Assembly: GCF_001685025.1 (NCBI RefSeq)
Contig: NZ_MAYU01000012.1
Location: 918,467-982,466, forward strand
DNA: 64,000 nucleotides
Reading direction: 5' to 3'
Origin: Bacillus sp. FJAT-27225
GTDB taxonomy: Bacteria > Bacillota > Bacilli > Bacillales > Cytobacillaceae
In this document: piece by piece, positions 33,113 through 42,982 of the stretch
Layout of the letters: each line of letters opens with the position of its first letter
How positions within the stretch are numbered: the first letter of the stretch is position 1
The notes under the pieces: generated by a model
The model's database searches: none
The model's input: only the letters and a program-made list of their open reading frames with translations
Told to the model about the DNA's origin: nothing
Translations under genes and position numbers: made by a program

Positions 33113-33757
33113 ATGCTTCCATCATATCTCACCGTGAAAGAATATGGCGAACACGAAATCATTATTGAAAAGTCCCGTTTTATTGCTCATGTCAACCGGG
33201 CTGAATCCGAAGAAAGCGCCCAGGAGTTCATAGCTGAAATAAAACGCAGGCACCGGGATGCAACCCATAATTGTTCAGCCTATCTGATTGGAGAGAACGA
33301 CCAAATCCAGAAGGCAAACGATGATGGCGAGCCAAGCGGCACTGCCGGGGTCCCCATTCTTGAAGTGTTAAAGAAGAAAAAGCTGAAGGACACCGTTGTG
33401 GTGGTGACCCGATATTTCGGAGGAATTAAGCTGGGAGCAGGCGGACTGATCCGTGCATACGGGAAGTCTGCATCCGAAGGGATTAACGCGACAGGGGTTG
33501 TTGAGCGCAAGCTGATGCGTGTGATGCATACCACTATCGACTACACACTGCTTGGAAAAGTTGAAAATGAATTAAGATCCGCTGCTGCTCATATCCGAAA
33601 TATCCATTATTTGGACAAGGTTGAGATCGAAACCTTTGTTGAAATTGACAAAGTAGAAGCTTTTCGAATTTGGATGACAGAGCTAACAAATGGAACTGCG
33701 ACTATTTCTGAAGGCCAATTGCAATACCTCGAGGAATCCGTTAGCCAAAATGGGTAA
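33113..33757 (+). CDS. yvyE: YigZ/IMPACT family protein YvyE
   Basis: A 214-residue cytosolic protein. The N-terminal IMPACT (UPF0029) domain has KSRFIAHVNRAES, HNCSAYLIG, DDGEPSGTAGVPILEVL and VVVTRYFGGIKLGAGGLIRAYG, all family signatures. A C-terminal DUF1949 domain of about 70 residues follows. B. subtilis yvyE lies next to degS in divergent orientation, as here. The function is not settled; relatives in eukaryotes modulate translation control. Confidence 0.94.
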   Translation: MLPSYLTVKEYGEHEIIIEKSRFIAHVNRAESEESAQEFIAEIKRRHRDATHNCSAYLIGENDQIQKANDDGEPSGTAGVPILEVLKKKKLKDTVVVVTRYFGGIKLGAGGLIRAYGKSASEGINATGVVERKLMRVMHTTIDYTLLGKVENELRSAAAHIRNIHYLDKVEIETFVEIDKVEAFRIWMTELTNGTATISEGQLQYLEESVSQNG

Positions 33758-33849
33758 ACACGTATTGTAAAAAATTTTATATTTCAAATAGACAACTATT
33801 GCATTATAATTATTATGGCACTTCATTGACTATTTAAAGGAAGGTTCCT

Positions 33850-34884
33850 ATGAATAACTATAATCTAGCAAGTAGGAGTAATAACGCAATTAAAAAGAAG
33901 AAGCGCCGCAGAAGGTTGCTACTGGGGTTTCTCATCCTGCTATTCCTTTCGGCTATTACATTTTTCGGATATATTCTCGTAAAAACATACCAAGTTTCAA
34001 GCAGTGCTTTCAATGATATCGATGGCAGAGACGGAAAATCTGAACTTAGGGACGAACCTGTATATATTTCAACTGACCCGTTTTCTGTTTTGTTACTAGG
34101 AATTGAAGACTATTCAGACGATTATGACCAAGGCCGTTCTGATTCAATATTGGTTGCGACCTTTAATCCTGAATTCCAAACTATGAAACTACTTAGTATT
34201 CCCAGGGATACATTGGTTGATATTCCAGGCTACGACCAAGATAAAATCAACCATTCCTATGCGGATGGCGGAAAAGAGCTTGTGATAGAAACTGTAGAGG
34301 ATTTCCTAGATATCCCTATTGATTATTATGCTACAGTAAATTTCGATGGGTTCAAGAATATCATTGATATTGTCGGTGGGGTTACCGTTGATGTCCCGTT
34401 CACATTCGATGACATAAATAGTAAGTGGGATCGCTTCTATTTTGAAGAAGGGAAGCAGAAACTAAACGGTGAAGAAGCGCTGGTGTATGCCAGAATGCGT
34501 AAAAAGGATCCCCGTGGTGATTTTGGCCGGAACATGCGCCAAAGGCAAATCATTACCGGGTTAATCGATAAACTTTCTTCTCCTAGTACTTTGCTGAAAA
34601 TTGATGATATTGCTGATGAAGTTGGCACCAACATTCAGACAAATATGAGAATGAAAGAAGCCCTGGCCTTTAGGAAAAAGTATCCTGATTTCAATTCCTC
34701 TTCCATAGAACAATTAGAGTTAACCGGAGAGGACTATAATAATTCTTATGGTACGTATTATTTTATCCCCTCAGAAGAAAGCTTAAATGAAGTTAAACAG
34801 ACTCTCGCAAGCCATTTGGAGCTTGGCCTTTCATCTTCGAATGAAACAGCAGAATCAACCACGATTGAAACAAGCGGCCAATAA
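33850..34884 (+). CDS. LytR-CpsA-Psr (LCP) family cell-wall glycopolymer ligase
   Basis: A 344-residue protein with a basic cytosolic N-terminus, one membrane segment (about residues 23-45) and an extracellular LCP domain (FSVLLLGIEDYSDDYDQGRS, LLSIPRDTLVDIP, KINHSYADGG, VDVPFTF). The conserved Arg and Asp residues that bind the pyrophosphate of the lipid carrier are present. LCP enzymes (TagTUV in B. subtilis) attach teichoic acids or other polymers to peptidoglycan. It converges on the polysaccharide operon, whose product it may attach. Confidence 0.92.
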   Translation: MNNYNLASRSNNAIKKKKRRRRLLLGFLILLFLSAITFFGYILVKTYQVSSSAFNDIDGRDGKSELRDEPVYISTDPFSVLLLGIEDYSDDYDQGRSDSILVATFNPEFQTMKLLSIPRDTLVDIPGYDQDKINHSYADGGKELVIETVEDFLDIPIDYYATVNFDGFKNIIDIVGGVTVDVPFTFDDINSKWDRFYFEEGKQKLNGEEALVYARMRKKDPRGDFGRNMRQRQIITGLIDKLSSPSTLLKIDDIADEVGTNIQTNMRMKEALAFRKKYPDFNSSSIEQLELTGEDYNNSYGTYYFIPSEESLNEVKQTLASHLELGLSSSNETAESTTIETSGQ

Positions 34885-34904
34885 ATAGGCCGCTTGTTTT
34901 TGTT
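34871..34904 (+). terminator. Terminator of the first LCP gene
   Basis: The stem CAAGCGGCC/GGCCGCTTG with an eight-base loop overlaps the stop codon and is followed by TTTTTGTTT. Confidence 0.93.
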
Positions 34905-34907
34905 TAA

Positions 34908-35573
34908 TTATTCTTCATTTCTGATAAAAAATTCAGGGATGAACGGGATACATAGAGAAATGAATAATCCCACTACCAATCCCAGCAATAAGTTAGTCAC
35001 AGGAGAGGAGGAGTTCGTTGTAACAGTAACTTCTTTGTTTAAATAGGTCGGTGTTAAATTTTCCAGTTCATCACTCATCTTCCAAGTATTCATGTACTTA
35101 TTTGGGTCTTCTTCATCACTAAACTGCTGCAGTTTATTAATTTGCTCAATAAGTACCTCTCTTTGTCCATTGTACTTTTCATCACTATATTGAATAAACG
35201 CTTTTATTAAATTTTCAGCTTCCCGTTTAACTTTCTCTAAATTCGTTCCTGTAAAAGTTAGTATGATTTTCCTACCAGCTCCGGTTGAGATAGCCGTATT
35301 TTCAGCTAGATAATCCACGTCAAGTTGTATTCCCGTTTCATTACTAAGATTTTGTAAAAAACCTTCTTGTGAAAGCCGTCCTGCCATTAAGTCAGAACTT
35401 GTAATACTTCTATCCGAAAAATTCCCCAATGTAATTTCGGATTTAGCCGTATACGTTTCCGTTTCTCCCTTTGCCAGAAAATAGCCAATCGCTCCCGTGA
35501 GTAACGGAATGATGAGCAGCACAATCCACCATTTCTTAAACCTGTTTACTATCCTTTTTAGCATGTCATTCAA
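34908..35573 (-). CDS. Wzz/YveK-type polysaccharide chain-length (co-polymerase) protein
   Basis: A 221-residue protein with two membrane segments, one near the N-terminus (about residues 14-34) and one near the C-terminus (about 190-212), around an extracellular coiled-coil region. This is the layout of Wzz/CapA-type proteins that set polymer length with a Wzy polymerase. It starts at a TTG whose TTGA overlaps the polymerase stop codon, with AGGAGG eight bases upstream. It is the last gene of the operon. No cognate tyrosine kinase is present. Confidence 0.85.
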   Translation of the reverse strand: MNDMLKRIVNRFKKWWIVLLIIPLLTGAIGYFLAKGETETYTAKSEITLGNFSDRSITSSDLMAGRLSQEGFLQNLSNETGIQLDVDYLAENTAISTGAGRKIILTFTGTNLEKVKREAENLIKAFIQYSDEKYNGQREVLIEQINKLQQFSDEEDPNKYMNTWKMSDELENLTPTYLNKEVTVTTNSSSPVTNLLLGLVVGLFISLCIPFIPEFFIRNEE

Positions 35574-37051
35574 TTTCTTAACCTCCTGGTCAGCGATTCA
35601 GTATTTGATAGCATGTTTAGATTAATTAAACATATGGAGAGGCCTATTAGCAGCCAATGGTAGTTAAGCCCCATGATAGAGCTTGGCCCGAGGCTTGCTA
35701 TCGAAAAGACTACCATCCCCATAAAGAAGGCTTCCAGCAGCATTTTCATATTCTTGTCCCTTGCTTTCCGCCAATAGTAGTACAGATGATAAACAATTGA
35801 GAAATATAGACAACTATATAAGAGGAAAATAATGAATCCGTAATTAGTTAATGTTTCAATCCACCAATTATGTACGTTATAGTCCCCGTAAGTAGGGAAA
35901 ACCCCTTCGTTTTCCATGAAGCGTTCCGCGTTCCCTGCACCTACGCCAAATCCGAGGGTCTCCTTGACAGAGTACAATCCATTTTTTATTAAGTTCAAGC
36001 GAATTTCGACAGATCCCCCGCTAGTGTCTGCTGGCACATTCAGACTACTTAATTCATTTATTATTGGATCTATAGCCTTTTCTATTTTCTCCGGAAAGGC
36101 TGCCAGCCCTGCACCAAGCATCATGAAGGCCAGCACGATAATCTTGATTTTTTGAGTCCCCCTGGCAATAAATACGAACCAAATAAATGAACCGAAAAAT
36201 ATTCCAAGCAAATTAGCCCGGGCTGATGTGACGAGAATTAAATACAGCGAAATAATCATTAATCCTATGCTGATTGCCTTAACTAAGAGATTTCTCGTTT
36301 GATTGAACCATGCTAGAAATAAGAAAAAGGTTATAGACAAAAAGCTTGCAAAATCATTTTCATTTACAAAGACCGAGGTAGGTATCATTTTTTGATAGGC
36401 CGAAGCAAGATAAATCCTTGAGATTGGAAGATGAATTTGAAAAAAGTGGTTGGCAAGGCCGATAGCAATTAGGAATACCGCCATAAAAATCCAAATGTAA
36501 AAAACATTTATAAAGGCTTGTTTGCTTCGTATCATGTATACCATTAAAAACACAAGTCCAATTCCAAATCCAAGCAGGACAATCCCTTTAATCGCACTTC
36601 CTACACTGTCGACCCAAATCAACGATAATATGGCGTATAATAACCAAATAATAAGGAGCAGCAAGGGGGCCTTAAAAGAAACTTTATTCAGGAATATCGA
36701 AACATCATTCCTCAAAAATCCATAAAGAACCATGTAAAAGATGATCCCAATAAATAATATCCTGTACGGGAAAAGGCTAAAAAATCCGACATTCAGACTA
36801 AGGAAGGCCGCTCCTATAAACGATGTTGCTATTAACAAAATCAGCAGGTTTGTTAACAGGCCATACCGGTCTATGATCTTCTTTTTGTATACTAGACAAA
36901 CTAGAATCCCTACAAATAGGGCCACTGGAAAAACAAATGCCAAATTACTTGATAGCGACCCGTTTATTCCAATTAATATAGCTACCGAAATAGAGGTTCC
37001 TACTAGTAGTGCCAATAATTGTTCCTTGTTATGTATCATTAAATTTTTCAA
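35570..37051 (-). CDS. O-antigen ligase/polymerase (Wzy-like) membrane protein
   Basis: A 493-residue protein with about 11-12 hydrophobic segments and a large extracytoplasmic loop (about residues 330-395) containing GVGAGNAERFM and NVHNWWIETLTNYG, the H-N-W-E pattern of Wzy_C/O-antigen polymerases. It would join lipid-linked repeat units outside the membrane. It is translationally coupled to the Wzz-type gene downstream through a four-base overlap. The start is probably the TTG at 37049-37051. Confidence 0.85.
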   Translation of the reverse strand: MKNLMIHNKEQLLALLVGTSISVAILIGINGSLSSNLAFVFPVALFVGILVCLVYKKKIIDRYGLLTNLLILLIATSFIGAAFLSLNVGFFSLFPYRILFIGIIFYMVLYGFLRNDVSIFLNKVSFKAPLLLLIIWLLYAILSLIWVDSVGSAIKGIVLLGFGIGLVFLMVYMIRSKQAFINVFYIWIFMAVFLIAIGLANHFFQIHLPISRIYLASAYQKMIPTSVFVNENDFASFLSITFFLFLAWFNQTRNLLVKAISIGLMIISLYLILVTSARANLLGIFFGSFIWFVFIARGTQKIKIIVLAFMMLGAGLAAFPEKIEKAIDPIINELSSLNVPADTSGGSVEIRLNLIKNGLYSVKETLGFGVGAGNAERFMENEGVFPTYGDYNVHNWWIETLTNYGFIIFLLYSCLYFSIVYHLYYYWRKARDKNMKMLLEAFFMGMVVFSIASLGPSSIMGLNYHWLLIGLSICLINLNMLSNTESLTRRLRN

Positions 37052-37123
37052 TTAAACCATCACCAACTTTTAAAAAAGTGTAAAAAAAGTACGCTGTACT
37101 CTTTCTACACTTCTATTTTTTCC

Positions 37124-37834
37124 CTATTGGTTTCTCAAGAGTTGATTTTCTGGTACAGAACGTAATTTCCTTGCAGGACTCCCTACCACCAACTCTTCTT
37201 GCTTCACGTCTTTTGTTACAACGCTAGCGGCGGCAACCGCTCCGTCTTCTTCAATGACTTTTCCAGGAAGGATGGTCGAATTGGCACCGACCCGGCCGCC
37301 TTTTTTAATCGTCACACCTTTAAACTGCTCATACCGTTCCTTTGACCTTGCCATAAAGTTATCATTTGTTGTAACAACACATGGAGCAATAAAAACAAAG
37401 TCTTCAAGCTCGGAATAGGCAGTAATGTAACAATTTGTTTCTAGTTTGCACTTGCTGCCAATTTTGCAGTCATTTTCAACCGATACGCCGCGGCCAACTA
37501 TCGTTTTTTCCCCAATTGTGACCCTTTCCCTAATGGTCGCAAGATCGGCTACAAAAACATCATCGGCCAATTTTGCATCTGCATAAATAATGACCGATGT
37601 GCCAATTGTGCATCCGGCCCCAATAACTGCTGGAGGCAATTTTGTAACCTCTGGCAAAATTGAATTTTTCGCCCGAGTTGGATATTTTCCTATGACAGCA
37701 TTGTCCTGGATGAGAACATTGTCACCAATCATGGTACCATCATAAATAATGACGTTATGGCCAATCGTAACATTTTTTCCAATAACAACATCTTTACCGA
37801 TGATTACATTATTCCCTGTAATAGGTGTATTCAT
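37124..37834 (-). CDS. Hexapeptide-repeat acetyltransferase (WbpD/WlbB-like)
   Basis: A 236-residue left-handed beta-helix protein: repeats such as VIIGKDVVIGKNVTIGHNVI and further [IV]GxxxxI units run through most of its length, with an ending GSPARKLRSVP typical of sugar O- or N-acetyltransferases. The start was set at the ATG 37832-37834, with GAGGGG just upstream; the longer frame runs into the aminotransferase gene. With the aminotransferase before it, it forms the pair that makes 3-acetamido sugars (WbpE then WbpD) on UDP-linked uronic acids. The substrate is inferred from this pairing. Confidence 0.86.
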   Translation of the reverse strand: MNTPITGNNVIIGKDVVIGKNVTIGHNVIIYDGTMIGDNVLIQDNAVIGKYPTRAKNSILPEVTKLPPAVIGAGCTIGTSVIIYADAKLADDVFVADLATIRERVTIGEKTIVGRGVSVENDCKIGSKCKLETNCYITAYSELEDFVFIAPCVVTTNDNFMARSKERYEQFKGVTIKKGGRVGANSTILPGKVIEEDGAVAAASVVTKDVKQEELVVGSPARKLRSVPENQLLRNQ

Positions 37835-37844
37835 ATCTGCCCCT

Positions 37845-38960
37845 CTATTTCTTTTTTGAATAAAACTCGGCAATTTTGCTAACGACATATTCTTGTTCCT
37901 CAAGCTTCAATTCAGGGAACATCGGCAGCGATAATGCTTCAGCACAAGCCTTCTCTGTGATCGGCAGATCGCCTTCCTTATAGCCAAGTTCTGCAAACAC
38001 AGGCTGAAGATGAAGTGGTTTTGGATAATAAATCATTGTACTGATTCCATTATCTTTAAGGAATGCTTGTAATTCATCCCTTCTTTCCACACGGATTGTA
38101 TATTGGTGGAATACATGAAAATTATGCTCCTCAATAAAAGGAGTAACTACCTGAGGGACACTTTCATTCAAAAGCTTTGTATAGTTTTCCGCCTTTTCGC
38201 GTCTAAGTTCGGTCCATGAATCAAGGTGAGGGAACTTGACGTTCAGGATTGCAGCCTGGAGTTCATCAAGACGGCTATTATATCCCAGTACATGGTGATA
38301 ATATTTTGGTTTGCTGCCATGGACGCGGATAACCCTCATTTTCTCGGCCAATTCCTCATCCTTCGTAACGAGCATCCCTGCATCACCGTACGCACCAAGG
38401 TTTTTGGTTGGAAAGAAGCTGTAAGTTGCCGCAGTTCCCAGTTCACCAACATTTTTACCCTTATATTTGGCTCCTATTGCCTGGGCAGCATCCTCAATAA
38501 TGTACAAATCATGTTTTTTGGCAATCTCGACTATTCCATCCATATCAGCCATTTGTCCGTAAAGATGAACAGGAATGATTGCTTTCGTTTTTTCAGTTAC
38601 TGCCGCTTCAATACTAGCTGGATCGATGTTGAATGTTTTAGGGTCAATTTCAACAAAAACGGGGGTAGCACCAGTCCTAGCCACGGCTCCTGCTGTTGCG
38701 AAGAAAGTAAAAGATGGAACAATTACCTCATCACCAGGTCCGACTCCACAAGCCTCTAAAGCGATATGGATTGCGTCACTTCCATTTGCTACACCGATCC
38801 CGTGAGCAACTCCACTGTAGTCTGCGATGTCTTTTTCAAGTTTTTTAACATTGTCACCAAGAATGAAGTGGGATTTTGACATAACATCATCAAGGGCGGT
38901 GAGAATCTCATCTTTTAACGTTTGATATTGTTCTGATAAATCAAGCATAGTTACTTTCAT
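37845..38960 (-). CDS. DegT/DnrJ/EryC1-family sugar aminotransferase (WbpE-like)
   Basis: A 371-residue PLP enzyme. The motif GDEVIVPSFTFFATAGAV, the Asp-containing IIEDAAQAIGAKYKG, and the PLP lysine in SFFPTKNLGAYGDAGM mark the family. It probably aminates a 3-keto UDP-sugar. It is followed ten bases later by an acetyltransferase and is preceded by glycosyltransferases and a UDP-sugar dehydrogenase in the same operon. The NAD-dependent oxidase (WbpB type) needed to make the keto sugar is not in the window. AAGGGGAG precedes the ATG. Confidence 0.92.
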   Translation of the reverse strand: MKVTMLDLSEQYQTLKDEILTALDDVMSKSHFILGDNVKKLEKDIADYSGVAHGIGVANGSDAIHIALEACGVGPGDEVIVPSFTFFATAGAVARTGATPVFVEIDPKTFNIDPASIEAAVTEKTKAIIPVHLYGQMADMDGIVEIAKKHDLYIIEDAAQAIGAKYKGKNVGELGTAATYSFFPTKNLGAYGDAGMLVTKDEELAEKMRVIRVHGSKPKYYHHVLGYNSRLDELQAAILNVKFPHLDSWTELRREKAENYTKLLNESVPQVVTPFIEEHNFHVFHQYTIRVERRDELQAFLKDNGISTMIYYPKPLHLQPVFAELGYKEGDLPITEKACAEALSLPMFPELKLEEQEYVVSKIAEFYSKKK

Positions 38961-38978
38961 TGGTTTCTCCCCTTTTCG

Positions 38979-40115
38979 TTAATAAGAAGTGGATACACGT
39001 TTGCCTTCAAGCCTGTTATAGAGTGAGACAAGCTTCTGGCTTTCAGTTTCCCAATTGTAAATTGTTTCAATGGCACGGCGTCCGTTTCTGCCCATCTGTT
39101 CAGCCTGTTCAGGATTCTCAAGTATCCGCCGGATGGCTGATGCAATCTCATCGATATTTAGCGGATCAACACAAATACCACAATTGTTTTTTTCAACAAT
39201 ATCTTTCCATAGCGGGAAGTTCGATGCTATGACTGGAACTCCTGCTGACATATATTCAAACATTTTTATCGGCAGCGACACAACAAATCTTGGTTCAGGA
39301 TGCAGAACAACCATGCCCATATTTGCTTCTGAGAGGGCGTTTTTTACCCCTTCCCTGTCTAAATAACCGCGAAAATCCGTATACTTAAATCCCGGCATCG
39401 ACCGGACTTCTGCCTCTAAGGACTTGGGTGTAAAAGCCCCAGCAAGTATGAAGGTTGCCGGTAAATCTTTATTTACCTTTTCGATGGCGCGTACCATCTC
39501 CTTAATACCCCTAAGGGCATAAATGCCGCCAATATACAGGACATTATGACCGTTCTTCTGGCCATAAACTTCTTCACCAGAGGCCAATTCATTCAATAAT
39601 GGATAATTATGAACCGTTACGGTATTAGGATTATACGTAACGAATCTTTCCTCAATGGTAGGAGTAGCTGTTACGATTGCATCGAACCTTTTAGAAGCAT
39701 ACCGTTCGTAGCCTTTTACCAAAACCGAAATAAGTTTCCTGAGTGGCTTGGGAATCCATTGCTTTGACATAACCTGTTCAGGAACATCCTCATGGACATC
39801 GTAAACAACTTTCTTTCCTTTTGCTTTTAACTTTAATCCAACAGGCATCAGTTCCGGATCATGGAAATGATACACTTCTGCGTCAATTTCAAGCGCTTTT
39901 TCAAATACCTTTTGAGTCGTCTTCCGCATCCTGTCCAGGCGGCCCTTAACGATGGAATGAACTCCAATGATAGTTACTCCAGATTGCTTAACACTCTCAG
40001 TATTGGGTGCAATTAAATATACGTCATGCCCTGCATTTGCGAGTGATTGGCACTCTTTTATAAATATCCTCGTATCAGTTGCGGGATGGAGAGAGGTTAA
40101 ATGGCAGATTTTCAT
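38979..40115 (-). CDS. Family 4 glycosyltransferase (WlbH-like)
   Basis: A 378-residue cytosolic or membrane-associated GT-B enzyme. The N-terminus MKICHLTSLHPATDTRIF and the C-terminal donor-binding motif GVPVIASNFPLWKDIVEKNN with EYMSAG are typical of GT4 enzymes that act with 2,3-diacetamido uronic acid sugars. The ATG at 40113-40115 was chosen over a GTG three codons earlier because of spacing to AAGGT. It is part of the polysaccharide operon. Confidence 0.88.
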   Translation of the reverse strand: MKICHLTSLHPATDTRIFIKECQSLANAGHDVYLIAPNTESVKQSGVTIIGVHSIVKGRLDRMRKTTQKVFEKALEIDAEVYHFHDPELMPVGLKLKAKGKKVVYDVHEDVPEQVMSKQWIPKPLRKLISVLVKGYERYASKRFDAIVTATPTIEERFVTYNPNTVTVHNYPLLNELASGEEVYGQKNGHNVLYIGGIYALRGIKEMVRAIEKVNKDLPATFILAGAFTPKSLEAEVRSMPGFKYTDFRGYLDREGVKNALSEANMGMVVLHPEPRFVVSLPIKMFEYMSAGVPVIASNFPLWKDIVEKNNCGICVDPLNIDEIASAIRRILENPEQAEQMGRNGRRAIETIYNWETESQKLVSLYNRLEGKRVSTSY

Positions 40116-40196
40116 TTCGTTCACTACCTTACAAGTTCATTTAAAGAATTCGCATTATTAGTAAGTTTGAACATGCTTGTCCAAAAAACAAACAGT

Positions 40197-41411
40197 TTAT
40201 TTAGTGCAGGCTTTTAAAAACTCTTCAGCCAGCTTCTCAATATTATGATGCTTATTTACATATTCAAAACTGCTAACCTTAATCGAATCTATTTCATCCT
40301 GATTAAGTTGTAACAGTTGTTTAATCCCTTCTGCAAACTTCTCGGGATTTTCAGGTGGCACTGTGATGCCTGCCTTCGCATTTTCAATTATATTGTTCAA
40401 TACATTCCCTGCAAATATAGCAGGTTTTCCCGCGAGCAGGTAATCGTTTAATTTATTCAGGCTAATACCATACTTATAGAGTGGGGTATCCAGCATTGAA
40501 ACCATTAAAATATCCGCCAGCCTTAATGTAGAGAGAACTTCTTCCTTTGGGATGCTATTAAAAAAGTAAACATTGGAGTAAGGCTTTGCACGATCTATCA
40601 GCTTTTGTTTTTCCGGCCCTTCTCCGATAAATACCATTGCCACCTTATCAGGATTAAGATAATCAGCACTTGCAATGACAGTTTCCAAAGCATTTGCGGT
40701 TCCATGGGCACCCACATAAACAGCAATTCTCTTATGTTTGCTTTTTATAGCCTCAAACTCATCACTCAACGAAGATTCAATCGTAAATTCATCCAAACGA
40801 GACATATGTACCCCATTAGGGATATAGACGATTTTTGTTCGATCTACCCCGCAGCCTTCAATATAGTCTGCTGCACCTGGGAGGGTAACAATGATTTGAT
40901 CAGCTTTTTTGTAAACAAATTTTTCAATAGCACCAAATAGGATTGCCAAAGGATGTCTCTCGGTTATTGCGCCAAAATCAATTAACGTTCTTGGCCAGAG
41001 ATCCCTTATTTCTACTATATATCGTGTCTTCAGAAATCTGCTTAAATAATATCCAGCCAAACAAGCAAACAAATGAACAGAAGAACCTACAATAACATCA
41101 GGTTTTTCCTTTCTTTTTTGCAAGCCCCTATAAATGGACATAAAAAAATAACTGATCATATTCAGGAGACGCATTGGACTATTCCCTTTATATGGCATTG
41201 TCCATAGCCATTCAAAAAGCACTCCATTAACATTTTCATTGTAATTTTTTTTTGCAGGATTTCTCCATTTAAAAAAATAAGGGATAAAGCTGCTGGCAAA
41301 AATGGTAACCTCATGCCCCTTCTCAACCATAACGCTGGCCAGATCATAATGTCTTGTTATTCCACTCTCACCAGGTTTTAATGCTGCGTGATTTAAAATC
41401 CATATTTTCAA
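40197..41411 (-). CDS. Family 4 glycosyltransferase (WbuB-like)
   Basis: A 404-residue GT-B enzyme. MKIWILNHAALKPGESGITR, IVEIRDLWPRTLIDFG and YIPNGVHMSRLDEF are typical of WbuB/WcaI-type transferases, often the second transferase in a repeat unit. A TTG at 41409-41411 with GGTGG about six bases upstream gives the best fit; a longer frame from another TTG is possible. The intergenic gap upstream is about 140 bases without further features. Confidence 0.87.
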   Translation of the reverse strand: MKIWILNHAALKPGESGITRHYDLASVMVEKGHEVTIFASSFIPYFFKWRNPAKKNYNENVNGVLFEWLWTMPYKGNSPMRLLNMISYFFMSIYRGLQKRKEKPDVIVGSSVHLFACLAGYYLSRFLKTRYIVEIRDLWPRTLIDFGAITERHPLAILFGAIEKFVYKKADQIIVTLPGAADYIEGCGVDRTKIVYIPNGVHMSRLDEFTIESSLSDEFEAIKSKHKRIAVYVGAHGTANALETVIASADYLNPDKVAMVFIGEGPEKQKLIDRAKPYSNVYFFNSIPKEEVLSTLRLADILMVSMLDTPLYKYGISLNKLNDYLLAGKPAIFAGNVLNNIIENAKAGITVPPENPEKFAEGIKQLLQLNQDEIDSIKVSSFEYVNKHHNIEKLAEEFLKACTK

Positions 41412-41554
41412 AAATACCACCAACTTCAATTCAAGAGTGTTTTAGTCCACGATAAGTGTTTTACACTAATCACGGCTTCAACTTCCTTTATTCATTGCTG
41501 TCTTATTATTGACGTAAATATAGTTAGAACCAGAATTACTTCTGGTTCTAACGC

Positions 41555-42892
41555 TTATAGTTTGTAATATCCTTTATGTCCCTTTGCAAATTCCTTCATC
41601 GCATTCCTAGTGTCGAATATCAACTCGGCCTTCTCACCCATTAATTTATAGTCAAAATCACTATGGTCGGTAAGAATCAGTACCAAGTCGGCTTCAGTGA
41701 GCATTTGCTCGGTTAATTCAACTGTTTCCACAGTCAGGCCACAGGAACGGAACGATTTAACATAAGGATCGATGACAGTATAATCGGCACCAGCATCATT
41801 CAAACCTTCAATAACTTTCAATGCAGGAGATTCCCTGACATCGTCAATATCCTTTTTATAAGCTACTCCCATAATAAGCACTTTTGCTCCATTTAGGGCC
41901 TTTTTGTTTTTGTTCAGAATTTCCATGGAACGAGTAACAACAAACTCAGGCATACTGTTATTGATTTCTCCAGCAAGTTCAATTAGACGAGTGTGGTAGT
42001 TATATTCACGTGCTTTCCATGTTAGGTAGAATGGGTCGATCGGAATACAGTGGCCTCCAAGCCCTGGCCCAGGATAAAATGCCATAAAGCCATAAGGTTT
42101 TGTTTTTGCCGCATCAATAACTTCCCACACATCAATCCCCATTCGGTCACACAAAATTGCCATTTCATTTGCAAGGGCAATGTTAATATGCCTGAATGTA
42201 TTTTCAAGAATCTTTTCCATTTCAGCTACTGCAGGGCTTGAAACTTGATGTACATCACCTTCAAGTACACTTTGATACAATTCTGATGCGATAGCTGTAC
42301 AAGAAGGAGTGATTCCGCCTACAACCTTAGGAGTATTTTTGGTATTATACTGTTTATTTCCTGGGTCAACACGCTCTGGAGAATAGGCCAAGAAGAAATC
42401 TTCGCCCACCTTCAAGCCGCTTGATTCAAGAATTGGCTGCAGAACTTCTTCCGTTGTGCCAGGATATGTTGTACTTTCCAGGACAATAAGCATCCCTTTA
42501 TGCAAATACTTTGCAATTTCCTTGCCTGAACTCTCCACATAGGAAGTGTCAGGCTGCTGATACATATCTAGCGGGGTAGGAACACACATTGCCACTGCAT
42601 CTACTTCCTGGATGAGAGAATAATCGGTTGTTGCGACCAACCTCTTATCCATAACAATCTCCTTTAACTCTTCGTCGACGACATCGCCGATATAGTTAAT
42701 GCCTTGATTGACCATGTCTGTTCTTTTTTCCTGAACGTCAAAGCCAATAACCTTATAACCGGCTTTAGCTTTTTCTACAGCTAGCGGAAGGCCTACATAC
42801 CCAAGGCCGACTACGCCGATTGTTGCTTCACGGTTTTTAATTTTATTAAATAGGTCCTGGCCAGTTTGGTTTAAAGTTGTGGATTCACTCAT
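41555..42892 (-). CDS. UDP-sugar 6-dehydrogenase (WbpA/UDP-N-acetylhexosamine dehydrogenase type)
   Basis: A 445-residue NAD-dependent enzyme. The N-terminal Rossmann motif IGVVGLGYVGLPLAVEKAK, the catalytic Cys in GPGLGGHCIPIDPFYL, the Lys in KTKPYGFMAFYPGPG region and the C-terminal UDP-binding domain (VLIMGVAYKKDIDDVRESP) are seen. The GGHCIPIDP form is typical of enzymes acting on UDP-N-acetylglucosamine or UDP-N-acetylmannosamine. It would supply the uronic acid for the operon's polymer. The start at 42890-42892 has GAGGG eight bases upstream. Confidence 0.9.
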   Translation of the reverse strand: MSESTTLNQTGQDLFNKIKNREATIGVVGLGYVGLPLAVEKAKAGYKVIGFDVQEKRTDMVNQGINYIGDVVDEELKEIVMDKRLVATTDYSLIQEVDAVAMCVPTPLDMYQQPDTSYVESSGKEIAKYLHKGMLIVLESTTYPGTTEEVLQPILESSGLKVGEDFFLAYSPERVDPGNKQYNTKNTPKVVGGITPSCTAIASELYQSVLEGDVHQVSSPAVAEMEKILENTFRHINIALANEMAILCDRMGIDVWEVIDAAKTKPYGFMAFYPGPGLGGHCIPIDPFYLTWKAREYNYHTRLIELAGEINNSMPEFVVTRSMEILNKNKKALNGAKVLIMGVAYKKDIDDVRESPALKVIEGLNDAGADYTVIDPYVKSFRSCGLTVETVELTEQMLTEADLVLILTDHSDFDYKLMGEKAELIFDTRNAMKEFAKGHKGYYKL

Positions 42893-42982
42893 TGTACTAT
42901 CCCTCACAATATCAATTTAATATTCGTTTATTCATCAGCAATAAAAGACATTTTTTTCTACCATTCATTAATCTAACACACT

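Noticed and set aside
33790-33830. Sigma-A promoter of the first LCP gene (TTTCAA-N17-TATAAT)
   Set aside because: The -10 is good but the -35 matches poorly in an AT-rich region where chance matches are frequent.
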